Positions 28,517 through 36,080 of a stretch of DNA of 64,000 bases are shown in pieces. The notes below the pieces were generated by a model, which saw only the letters and a program-made list of their open reading frames with translations, had not been told where the DNA came from and did not search any database. Both the position numbers and the translations under genes were made by a program. Origin of the DNA: JAMQKA01 sp043951865 (lineage in GTDB: Bacteria; Bacteroidota; Rhodothermia; Balneolales; Balneolaceae); NCBI RefSeq assembly GCF_043951865.1, contig NZ_JBINJF010000001.1:124001-188000 (forward strand), read 5' to 3'. Each line of letters opens with the position of its first letter. Position 1 is the stretch's first letter.

Positions 28517-28749
28517 TAATAAAGTAAAGGGTCTTTACTGACGGTTTTCATCAATCTCTTTTTTATGGAAGCCCTCCTCAAATCAACCAACGATACATGG
28601 AATAATTAAATATTTTTATTTCTCTTATATTTTACTGCCTGAATTATTACCCAGATAAAGAAATATTCTCGATATCATGCAGATCATTTCATGTCTGCAA
28701 AAAATCATAGTCCATTTAAGAAGAGCATTATACCATACATATCATAAAT

Positions 28750-29394
28750 ATGAGTACACCACCAGAACACATAGATTTGACCTCCTGGATTCACGAACAA
28801 TTGAAATCACAAATACTAGAACATAAGCTAAAACCAGGACAAAAAATTGTTCAGGAAGAAATCGCAGAGGAACTTGGTGTAAGCCGCACGCCGTTGCTCA
28901 AAGTATTACAGATACTGGAATCAGAATTTTTAGTTGAGAGCATCCCACGCAGAGGATATTATGTCAGGGAAATCAGCACAAAAGAGATGATTGACGTATT
29001 TGAGTGCAGAGAGGTTCTTGAAGGGTTGGCAGCTCGTCTTGTAGCTGAAAAAGCAGAGGACTCAGATTTAGAATCGATTAAGAACTGCTTTGTGCCATTT
29101 ATCGAATCTAATGAACCTATTGAGGAAAAAGAATATGAAAAAGCAGATCAACAATTTCATAGTCTTATTAGCCAGCTATGCGACAATAAAATGCTCTCCC
29201 GGCTGGAAATGATTGGCAATGTCCATATACTGGCATACCAGAAAGGGTTACTGCGTCCCCCGGAAGAGACGCTACCGGAGCATAAAAAAATTATACAAGC
29301 TCTGCTGAACAGAAATGCCGACGAGGCGGAAAAGGCCATGCGCATCCATATCAGGCGGAGTCGAGAGTCTTTAAAAATTAAATTGAATAACTGA
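28750..29394 (+). CDS. GntR family regulator, FadR/FCD subfamily
   Basis: This is a 214-residue regulator. The N-terminal winged helix (about 8-75: IHEQLKSQILEHKLKPGQKIVQEEIAEELGVSRTPL) is typical of GntR, and the C-terminal all-helical domain (about 80-210) is the FCD effector domain, with the usual His/Asp metal-site residues in ADQQFHSLI and IRRSRESL. FCD members respond to small carboxylic acids such as lactate, sugar acids or galactonate. The gene stands downstream of the aldolase on the same strand with a 233-bp gap of its own. It is the best candidate to regulate the sugar-acid operon through the palindrome at 27334-27359. Its effector is not known. Confidence 0.9.
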   Translation: MSTPPEHIDLTSWIHEQLKSQILEHKLKPGQKIVQEEIAEELGVSRTPLLKVLQILESEFLVESIPRRGYYVREISTKEMIDVFECREVLEGLAARLVAEKAEDSDLESIKNCFVPFIESNEPIEEKEYEKADQQFHSLISQLCDNKMLSRLEMIGNVHILAYQKGLLRPPEETLPEHKKIIQALLNRNADEAEKAMRIHIRRSRESLKIKLNN

Positions 29395-29503
29395 GTCAAA
29401 AACTCCAGGTACATGAGGGAGTTAATATCTTACCACAAATCCAGGTTAAAGGAGGCTTAAGGCCTATATCTTATTAGCAATCAAATGGTTTTAAAAACCT
29501 AAG

Positions 29504-29543
29504 GTTACTCCTCAGATGAGAAAACAGTCCTCTGACGAGTAAC
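29504..29543. repeat. 13-bp inverted repeat between convergent genes
   Basis: A 13-bp arm (29504-29516, starting GTTACTC) pairs with 29531-29543 with one mismatch and a 14-base loop. It lies between the stop of the GntR gene (29394) and the stop of the phosphoesterase gene (29607). A bidirectional terminator is likely from the position, but there is no clear T-run, so a protein site is also possible. Confidence 0.5.
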
Positions 29544-29606
29544 ATCAAGGGCTCTTAAAACTGATTTAATATAACCAATGCATTGAGTCAGAGATAATTC
29601 GTATAA

Positions 29607-30095
29607 TCAATGCAGCTCAACAAACTCGACGTCCAGCGTCTCGGTATCAAGGAGTGCAACAGTGGCCTTTTCATCAAACCCGTGGGCCGTACCGGGATTT
29701 ATAGCCAGCGTATGGTTCACCGTTTTGGTGAAGGCGGTGTGCGTGTGACCGCTAACGACAACATCATACAGACCTGACTTGTATAGCGCCTCCGTAATGC
29801 CGGGATATGTGCCGTGGTACACTGCGACGTGCAAAGAGCCGATCTCCAGCTCCATAAACTCCCCCTCCAGGTCGGCATCAATTGCATCAAACTTGTTCAT
29901 CAGCAGGTACCGGTCCCCGTCGTTATTTCCGAAAATGCCCTTCAGGTTGAGGCCGTTAAAATGGGGAATGGTAAACGGGCTGCAGTAGTCGCCCGCATGC
30001 AGTACCAGCTCCACCCCCTTCTCCTCAAAAAGGTCAACCGCTTTTTTAATATGGGGTACATGGTCGTGCGTATCTGAAATCAAGCCTGTCAGCAT
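29607..30095 (-). CDS. YfcE/MJ0936-type metallophosphoesterase
   Basis: This is a 162-residue calcineurin-like phosphoesterase. It starts LISDTHDH (Asp8, His10) and contains VLHAGDYC, GIFGNNDGD, VAVYHGT and VSGHTHTAF, the standard five metal-binding blocks. Relatives of this size hydrolyse artificial phosphodiesters, and some act on cyclic nucleotides or other small phosphodiesters in the cytoplasm. It stands alone between the sugar-acid cluster and panE with its own stop and start gaps, so no pathway is implied. The fold is certain; the natural substrate is not. Confidence 0.9.
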   Translation of the reverse strand: MLTGLISDTHDHVPHIKKAVDLFEEKGVELVLHAGDYCSPFTIPHFNGLNLKGIFGNNDGDRYLLMNKFDAIDADLEGEFMELEIGSLHVAVYHGTYPGITEALYKSGLYDVVVSGHTHTAFTKTVNHTLAINPGTAHGFDEKATVALLDTETLDVEFVELH

Positions 30096-30170
30096 AATAG
30101 CATATCTTTTTTATTATCAGTCAGAACAATACTAACGATTTTACCGGAGGCTGTCTATAATTGATCTCAT

Positions 30171-31082
30171 TCAGGTGATGAGCTTTAAAAAAGCATACAT
30201 CGTTTGGTTGCAGGGTACGGCAACTTCGTGTTTTTGGGCCAGTCGAACGATCGCTCCCGTAAACGCCTCGTACTCCAGCTTTTTTCCACTCTTGCGGTCG
30301 TTGTACGTGGAGGTAGTAAATCCTTCCAGCGCTCTGGATTGTTCGATTATGCGCTCCCGGTCCTGCTCGTTCAGTTCAATCCCCTCCCGCTTTGCCACTT
30401 GCCGGATCTCGTCAAAGAGGTTGTAGCACAACTGCTCGGACTCGGGCTCCACAAAAAGTTTATCCACCGTTACCTCCCCTACCGCTGTCATCATATTGAA
30501 AATGCTGTTCCACGTAAATTTAACCCAGACCTCGTGCCATATGTCATCAGAAATTGTAAACTGGATGTGCGTATTTTCAAACAGTCCTTCCAGGGCCTGC
30601 AGGCGGTCCGTTCTGCTTCCATCCGGCTCCCCAACGACCACCGACCCCAGGGAAATATGCCTGATAACACCCGGTTCCGTGATGCTCGCCCCGATGCGGC
30701 AGAATCCCTGAATCACGCGATCCGACCCGAACGCCTGTCTCAACTTTTCATAATTTTCGATACCGTTCTGTATAGTCAGAATCTGAGTATGTTCGCTCAC
30801 CACCGGCTTTAGGTCCTCAATAGCCGCCTCTGTATCGTAAGACTTTACGGTGAACAGCACCAGGTCAGGTGTTCCCGCTTCCGTCGGACTTTCGAAGGCA
30901 TCCACCTTCACCCTGGCGTCGCCTTCGGGACTTTCGACACGGATGCCGTGGGTTTGAATCGCCTCCAGGTGCGCTCCGCGAGCTATGAATGCCACCTCTG
31001 CGTTACTGCTTTGCTGTATGCGAGCTCCAAAATAGGCCCCGACGGCGCCCGCCCCCATGACCATAATTTTTTTATACTCCAT
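30171..31082 (-). CDS. panE: 2-dehydropantoate 2-reductase family protein
   Basis: This is a 303-residue NADPH-dependent ketopantoate reductase-type protein. The N-terminus VMGAGAVGAYFGARIQ is the GxGxxG nucleotide-binding loop. The middle has LFTVKSYDTEAAIEDLKPVV and ILTIQNGIENYEKLRQAFG, and the C-terminal helical domain has HEVWVKFTWNSIFNMMTAV with the catalytic Lys region. PanE reduces ketopantoate to pantoate for coenzyme A synthesis. Several paralogues of the family act on other 2-keto acids, so panE is a family-level name here. It sits 75 bp from the phosphoesterase gene without obvious functional link. Confidence 0.8.
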   Translation of the reverse strand: MEYKKIMVMGAGAVGAYFGARIQQSSNAEVAFIARGAHLEAIQTHGIRVESPEGDARVKVDAFESPTEAGTPDLVLFTVKSYDTEAAIEDLKPVVSEHTQILTIQNGIENYEKLRQAFGSDRVIQGFCRIGASITEPGVIRHISLGSVVVGEPDGSRTDRLQALEGLFENTHIQFTISDDIWHEVWVKFTWNSIFNMMTAVGEVTVDKLFVEPESEQLCYNLFDEIRQVAKREGIELNEQDRERIIEQSRALEGFTTSTYNDRKSGKKLEYEAFTGAIVRLAQKHEVAVPCNQTMYAFLKLIT

Positions 31083-31231
31083 ATCCGAATATTTTTGAAC
31101 TTAGCTATTTAATCCTCCTTTGATAAATACATAATTTCCTGGGAATTCTTAAAAAAGAACTTTGCTCTTTACAGTTGCCTGTTTTATCGATCCTGATGCT
31201 GACAGGCAACCGCAGGTACAGTATGCAGGCG

Positions 31232-32428
31232 TTAAAAACTTTTATCAAGCAACTCTTCCGCATGGCTTCGATAGTTTTCCTGGGCATCCATCTGCGTTAC
31301 GGCTTCCAGGTATCGGCGGGCCTTGTCCCTGTTTCCAACCTGCAGGTGACTTCTTCCCAGGTAATAGCCGGCGATAACGTGCTGACTCCGGCTGCCGGGA
31401 TCGGCCATTGACGCCCCGACCCTGTAAGCAAGCCGTAAGACATCGGCCGCCTCTGAATACTGAAATCGCCGGTAGTGGATGCGCCCCTTCCAGGTCAACA
31501 GTTCCTCCTTCAGAACCCCTTCAAACGCAAGCTTTTTCCGATCCCATCGCTTCAAAACTACTTCAATTGCCTGCAGGGCCTTTTCATCTTCGTTCATGCG
31601 GAAATAACTCCGAATCAATATGCGGGCGTAATAGTTGTTGTTGGGATAGGCCTGCACCAGCTGCTCCAGGTTTCGGGCTGCCTCGCTGTAATTCTCCTCG
31701 TACAGCAAGTTGATATTGGCCAGGAAATACCGTGCCTCGGCCTGTGCAAATATTCCGTGTCGTGCGGCTTCTGCCAGGAACTTCAACCCCTGCTGCTTGT
31801 TGCCATCAGGCAGGAACCATGATACGGTTTTTACAACCGGGTAAGCCTCCGGCAAATATTCAGAATAATACAGTTTGAGGCCCTCGGCCAGCTTCAGATC
31901 CGGCAGTTCGGGTTGTACCTCCTGTAAATACTGGTAGGCGTTATACGCTTTCCTTGACTGGTTTACACTTGTTATCCAATTATCACGGTTGGCGTGCTGC
32001 CGGGCAATATAGCCGTTGCTGATCGCTTTCATGATCAGGGCATCAGCGTGATTGCTGTCTTTGCTCAGCAGCCGGCTGCTTTGATAATCCACCCGCCCCA
32101 TCAGGTTGAAAAACTTTTCGTCGTGGGAGCGATCTTCGAGATCGGCCAAAATCTGCCACCAGAGTTCAATTCCGTCAAACAGTGTCCAGAGTGGATGCCC
32201 GGGGTACCGCCTTTTCCAGGGCTCGAGCAGGTCGCGGGCCGCCTCCGGGTTAAAATTATAGAGCGAATCGACCGCCTGGCGGGCAACCGGCCTGAACTCG
32301 GCATCATTGATCAATTCCGGCGGATGCTGCGCATGGAGGGCTGGCTGCAGACTGGCGACGAGGATAAACGCAATAACAGATAATCTCAGCACGTACACGG
32401 TTCGTTTGAAATCGGAATAGTTGCACAT
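31232..32428 (-). CDS. Secreted TPR-repeat protein
   Basis: This is a 398-residue exported protein with an N-terminal signal (LSVIAFILVASLQPALHA). The body is helical repeats of TPR type: DSLYNFNPEAARDLLEPWKRRYPGHP, EARYFLANINLLYEENYSEAARNLEQLVQAYPNN, YARILIRSYFRMNEDEKALQAIEVV, IHYRRFQYSEAADVLRLAYRVG and YYLGRSHLQVGNRDKARRYLEAVTQ. TPR arrays mediate protein-protein contacts, here probably in the periplasm. No enzymatic motif is visible and the neighbours (panE and an alpha/beta hydrolase) give no strong clue. It may be part of a membrane or envelope assembly machinery; that is only a general possibility. Confidence 0.8.
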   Translation of the reverse strand: MCNYSDFKRTVYVLRLSVIAFILVASLQPALHAQHPPELINDAEFRPVARQAVDSLYNFNPEAARDLLEPWKRRYPGHPLWTLFDGIELWWQILADLEDRSHDEKFFNLMGRVDYQSSRLLSKDSNHADALIMKAISNGYIARQHANRDNWITSVNQSRKAYNAYQYLQEVQPELPDLKLAEGLKLYYSEYLPEAYPVVKTVSWFLPDGNKQQGLKFLAEAARHGIFAQAEARYFLANINLLYEENYSEAARNLEQLVQAYPNNNYYARILIRSYFRMNEDEKALQAIEVVLKRWDRKKLAFEGVLKEELLTWKGRIHYRRFQYSEAADVLRLAYRVGASMADPGSRSQHVIAGYYLGRSHLQVGNRDKARRYLEAVTQMDAQENYRSHAEELLDKSF

Positions 32429-32475
32429 CAGCTTATAAAACGTGCGTCACGTGAAAATCTTATTCCGCCGAGCCG

Positions 32476-33351
32476 CTACTTCAGATACTCCTCGAACCAG
32501 CGGGTGGTGTCATCCAGTATTTCGGCAAACTTTGGGGGAAATTCTTCCTCCTTAAACGGGTGGGCTCCACCAAAGGTATGGCCCGTATTATCCACCAGCT
32601 TCAGTTCCTTTTCGCCGGATGGACAGTTGCGGTAAAGTTTTTCAGCTTCGGTGTGCGGGACCGATTCATCATCCCGCGAGTGAATAAAAAGTGCCGGCAG
32701 ATGCAGGTTGCTGACGCGGTTCAGGGCGATCACGCGGTCAGCATTGTTCACCGCATCCTCATAGACCTCTTTATTGATTCGCATCACCTGGCCGGTGCGC
32801 CCGTTCATAATCTCGGTATACCCTTTGTTCTGCCAGTCATTTTTCATCTGCATGCTCCAGCGGGCATTGTAGTCGGCCACCGCCGACCACGTGACCAGGC
32901 ATGCAATCTCGGGGTACTCGGCAGCTGCCGCAACGGCTGTTTGTCCGCCTCGAGAATGCCCCAGGATGCCGATCGTGTCGGTGTCCAGGATCGCTTTATC
33001 GGTTGAAATCCGCTTCCTCTTCAGGGCCTCGATTATAGTGCCCACATCATCCAGGTCCTGGCTGAACGTCTCCCGGGCAAACAGGTCCAGCTGGTCAAAC
33101 TCGGTCATATTTTCCCCGACCCCGTTCAGTGAAAAGTTGATGGCCACTACGGCAAAACCGGCTCTTGCCAGCTGGTCACAGGCGTCTGGAAAGGGTCCCC
33201 AGTCTTTAAACCCTTTAAATCCGTGCAGGAATATAATTACGGGAAACCGCGCGCTTGCGTTGCCCGAAGGGACGTAAAGGTCGTAATAGATCGGCAGACC
33301 TTCTGTTGAATCTACCGCTCCTGAAGTTTTTACGATATTAGTGAAAGGCAT
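32476..33351 (-). CDS. Alpha/beta hydrolase (dienelactone hydrolase-like)
   Basis: This is a 291-residue alpha/beta hydrolase without a signal peptide. VIIFLHGFKGFKDWGPFPDAC carries the oxyanion HG motif, GILGHSRGGQTAVAAAAEYP has the nucleophile elbow GxSxG with Ser in GHSRG, FIHSRDDESVPHTEAEKLY has the catalytic Asp region and DNTGHTFGGAHPF the catalytic His. Members hydrolyse esters or lactones. The sequence suits a dienelactone hydrolase-like or chlorophyllase-like enzyme; the substrate is not known. Its stop is close to the TPR gene start (47 bp) and its start is 10 bp from the rluB stop, so it may be co-transcribed with rluB. Confidence 0.85.
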   Translation of the reverse strand: MPFTNIVKTSGAVDSTEGLPIYYDLYVPSGNASARFPVIIFLHGFKGFKDWGPFPDACDQLARAGFAVVAINFSLNGVGENMTEFDQLDLFARETFSQDLDDVGTIIEALKRKRISTDKAILDTDTIGILGHSRGGQTAVAAAAEYPEIACLVTWSAVADYNARWSMQMKNDWQNKGYTEIMNGRTGQVMRINKEVYEDAVNNADRVIALNRVSNLHLPALFIHSRDDESVPHTEAEKLYRNCPSGEKELKLVDNTGHTFGGAHPFKEEEFPPKFAEILDDTTRWFEEYLK

Positions 33352-33361
33352 AGATATCTGC

Positions 33362-34195
33362 TTACTTGCTAAAATTCAACGTATCCAGCTTGACGAGCTT
33401 CCGCAGCCCGTTTATTTCTTTCTGTTTCAGATAGCGCCAGCGCCCCATTTTGACCCCTTTGAGGGTCAAACCGGCATATTCTACCCGTTTTAACTTGGTC
33501 ACTTCGGCACCGAAATATTCAATCATACGGCGGACAAGGCGATTACGGCCTTCAAAGATAGAGAGCAAAATTCCGTTCCTGCCGCGCAACCTGCTGATCC
33601 GGTATGCTTCCGCTTTTCCATCTTCCAGCGGTATCCCCCGCACCATTTCGTCCAGCTCATCATCTGTGAGGTACCGGCTGGTTTCCACCTCGTAAGTCTT
33701 GCGCACCTGGTAGCTGGGATGCATCAGCCGGTGGGCAAGATCGCCGTCGTTGGTGAGGATCAGCAGCCCCATGGTGTGGCGGTCGAGGCGCCCGACGGGA
33801 TACACCCGCTTGCCGGTGGCATCCTCAATCTTGTCCATAACCGTAGTACGGTCGCGGGGATCGTCGGTCGTGGTTATGGTATCCTTCGGTTTATTTAGCA
33901 GGATATAAACAAACGGCTCAAGACTGAGGGTTTGCCCGTCAACTTCAACTTTGTCTTCACGCGTTACTTTCGTCCCGTGCTCGGTGACAACTTCATCATT
34001 TACTTTCACCTTGCCCTGCTCCACATACTCATCGGCATCGCGGCGGGAGCATAATCCCGCATGGGCGATATACTTGTTTATACGGATCTTTTCATCCTTG
34101 GCGTAGTCCTGCCGTGCCTCGTTGGGCGTTTGCTTTGGATTCTGCTTATTACTTTTATTGCTTCCAGGTCTTTTTCTTTTACGTCGAGACGACAT
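33362..34195 (-). CDS. rluB: RluB-type 23S rRNA pseudouridine synthase
   Basis: This is a 277-residue pseudouridine synthase. A basic, Lys/Arg-rich N-terminus (MSSRRKRKRPGSNKSNKQ) precedes an S4 RNA-binding domain (about 38-95: KIRINKYIAHAGLCSRRDADEYVEQGKVKVNDEVV) and the catalytic domain with PVGRLDRHTMGLLILTNDGDLAHRLMHPS, in which the Asp of GRLD is catalytic. RluB makes a pseudouridine in helix 80-89 of 23S rRNA, and paralogues RluE/F and RsuA share the fold, so the symbol is by resemblance. It overlaps scpB by 17 bp, an arrangement common in many bacteria, and the pair is probably co-transcribed. Confidence 0.9.
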   Translation of the reverse strand: MSSRRKRKRPGSNKSNKQNPKQTPNEARQDYAKDEKIRINKYIAHAGLCSRRDADEYVEQGKVKVNDEVVTEHGTKVTREDKVEVDGQTLSLEPFVYILLNKPKDTITTTDDPRDRTTVMDKIEDATGKRVYPVGRLDRHTMGLLILTNDGDLAHRLMHPSYQVRKTYEVETSRYLTDDELDEMVRGIPLEDGKAEAYRISRLRGRNGILLSIFEGRNRLVRRMIEYFGAEVTKLKRVEYAGLTLKGVKMGRWRYLKQKEINGLRKLVKLDTLNFSK

Positions 34196-34985
34196 CTTCT
34201 ACCTTATCTTTATCACCTGATTGTTCCTGTTCATCTTCATTTTCTCCGTCATGCTCCTCCTGCCCAGCTTCAGGGGCGCCATTGCCCTCGCTGTCCCCGC
34301 TCAACTTTTTGACAACATCGATCAGGGAGATATCATCTTCCTCTCCCTGCTGCTTTTCCAGATCTTCGAGCTCAAGTTGCCGATCGATCAAAAACTGCCG
34401 GTGTTTCGCCATATCATCATCCTTGAGGATCTCCTCGATCTCCCGCGGCTTGGGCAGCTCATCAATCGAGTTAAGCCCAAAATGCTGCAGAAAGTGCTCC
34501 GTCGTTCGGTACAGCAGCGGTTTGCCGGGAGCATCGAGCCGGCCCGAGACCTCGATCAGCACCTTCTCCAGCAGCTGGCGCAGAATATAGCCCGAATCAA
34601 CCCCGCGGATGTCATCGACTTCCGGCTTGGTAATGGGCTGCTTGTACGCCACAATAGCCAGGGTTTCGATGGCTGACTGCGAAAGCTTGCGATAGGCATT
34701 TTCGTGCTGAATGATGCTCAGCCAGGGATCGTACTTTTTGCGTGTGGCAAAGGTAAAGCCTCCCGCCACCCGCTTAATATTGAACGCCAGCCCGTTTTCA
34801 TCATACCGCTGGTTCAATTTGGATACAAACATTTCGATCGCATCGGGCTCGAGCTCCAGGTTTTCTTCGCCCTGCTGGATCACCTCGCACAGCTTAACGG
34901 CCGTGATCGGTTCCGGACTCGAAAAGATAATCGATTCGATAACGGATGACAGTCTTGTTCCATCTATGAACTGGTAATCATTCAT
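34179..34985 (-). CDS. scpB: SMC-ScpAB chromosome condensation subunit ScpB
   Basis: This is a 268-residue ScpB homologue. The two winged-helix domains are seen in LSSVIESIIFSSPEPITAVKLCEVIQ and YRKLSQSAIETLAIVAYKQPITKPEVDDIRGVDSGYILRQLLEKVLIEVSGRLDAPGKPLLYRTTEHFLQHFGL. ScpB binds ScpA and SMC to organise the chromosome. Most ScpB proteins are under 220 residues; here a further 80 or so acidic residues follow (EEILKDDDMAKHRQFLIDRQ, then GNGAPEAGQEEHDGENEDE), ending in a charged, probably disordered tail. Overlap with rluB suggests an operon. The start ATG at 34985 fits the usual N-terminus. A partner ScpA gene is not in the window. Confidence 0.93.
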   Translation of the reverse strand: MNDYQFIDGTRLSSVIESIIFSSPEPITAVKLCEVIQQGEENLELEPDAIEMFVSKLNQRYDENGLAFNIKRVAGGFTFATRKKYDPWLSIIQHENAYRKLSQSAIETLAIVAYKQPITKPEVDDIRGVDSGYILRQLLEKVLIEVSGRLDAPGKPLLYRTTEHFLQHFGLNSIDELPKPREIEEILKDDDMAKHRQFLIDRQLELEDLEKQQGEEDDISLIDVVKKLSGDSEGNGAPEAGQEEHDGENEDEQEQSGDKDKVEDVVST

Positions 34986-35126
34986 TGCAAACGGGAGATT
35001 TTAATGCTATTAGGACAAATCCTTCAGTGACTGGCCAAAAATTCGTACAAATTAAGCTCATTTATAATGAAAGAGCTAAAATATTGGTGGTTGGTACAAG
35101 ATAAAAAAATTTGGCAATCATACCTG

Positions 35127-36080
35127 CTACCTGACAATAAAAAATCCATCATCCCCCTGCTTTTGGTACAGGGGCATCAATACATAGCCGTCGCACTGCG
35201 CGCGGATCTGCCCGTTTCGGTCGCTGGCCAGCCACTCCCCCTTTTTTACCGGCTGAAAGTTGGTATAGCCGGGGCGCATCTCAAAACGGTCTCCGTCCTC
35301 GATGATATGCTGGTAGACAAACTCCACCGACGTGGGGAGCTGGTTATTCTGATGAAGCAGATGGCGATTGTACTCTTCATAGTTGGGAATGTTCGCGGCG
35401 GGCAGGCACCCGGCGGCTTCCACCAGCAGCATGAGTGCCGCGGTGTTATTGGTGACGGTCAGCTTATTTTGGTGATTCCCGCCCTCCAAGGCAAACGTAA
35501 TGTAACCCGCATCCTGGAAATAGCGCAGCGCCGTACCCCGCAGGGCCTCTTCAATACCAAAAATCATGGGAACGTGCATGGCAGAAAGAAGCTTCATATG
35601 GTTTTCTTTCCGGGCGGTAATAGCAAACATTTCACCCTGTGCGGAAAACGAGTGGACATCCACAAAAATAACCGGGTTGTTGGTTTCTTCCGGAATCTCG
35701 CGCTGAATAACCCGCAGCAACTCCTTGATTTCTGCCCGCTCGGTGGATTCCAGCTCTTCCGCCGCGCTGCGCTCAATTTTATCAATAATTGAGGGAAACC
35801 AGATCCGGTTCATATCTTCATCCACAAAGCGCACCCCTTCATAAAGGGCGCGTTCATTGGCTCGAATTCCGACCAGTTTCCCTTTAAAATGTTGTTCCTG
35901 CCCCGCCAGCCCGGCAAATAAACTTTCGAGCGCGCGCAGACCCGCGGGCTCATTTCCGTGGATACCTGCGATAATAATTATAGTGGGACCATCATCGGCT
36001 CCATCAATTCGGCCGACAACGCGTGAACTGGCTTGTGTTGCGGGGGTAGGGTTAATAGTCGAGATCGGACTGTTCATCAT
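35127..36080 (-). CDS. Succinylglutamate desuccinylase/aspartoacylase family zinc hydrolase
   Basis: This is a 317-residue M14-like amidohydrolase of the AstE/AspA family. Zinc ligands are read as His41 and Glu44 in GIHGNEP and His143 in DVHSFS; the DEDMNR segment (87-92) supplies the substrate Asn-Arg pair. The C-terminal beta-domain (FQPVKKGEWLASDRNGQIRAQCDGYVLMPLYQ) is the lid domain usual in the family. Members cleave acyl groups from N-acyl amino acids such as N-acetylaspartate and N-succinylglutamate. The gene overlaps a GCS2-CBS gene by 29 bp, so the two are tightly coupled. No other Ast pathway gene is nearby, so the substrate is probably something made or used by the ligase-like partner. 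Confidence 0.85.
   Translation of the reverse strand: MMNSPISTINPTPATQASSRVVGRIDGADDGPTIIIIAGIHGNEPAGLRALESLFAGLAGQEQHFKGKLVGIRANERALYEGVRFVDEDMNRIWFPSIIDKIERSAAEELESTERAEIKELLRVIQREIPEETNNPVIFVDVHSFSAQGEMFAITARKENHMKLLSAMHVPMIFGIEEALRGTALRYFQDAGYITFALEGGNHQNKLTVTNNTAALMLLVEAAGCLPAANIPNYEEYNRHLLHQNNQLPTSVEFVYQHIIEDGDRFEMRPGYTNFQPVKKGEWLASDRNGQIRAQCDGYVLMPLYQKQGDDGFFIVR

Noticed and set aside
28570..28584. AAGCCCTCCTCAA resembling the right end of the MITE plus its target
   Set aside because: Only 13 bases match, and there is no opposite arm or duplication nearby, so chance is likely. It could be re-examined if the MITE is abundant.
28679..28698. Imperfect inverted repeat GCAGA/TCTGC before the GntR gene
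   Set aside because: Arms are only 5 bp, with a 10-base spacer; too weak to call an operator.
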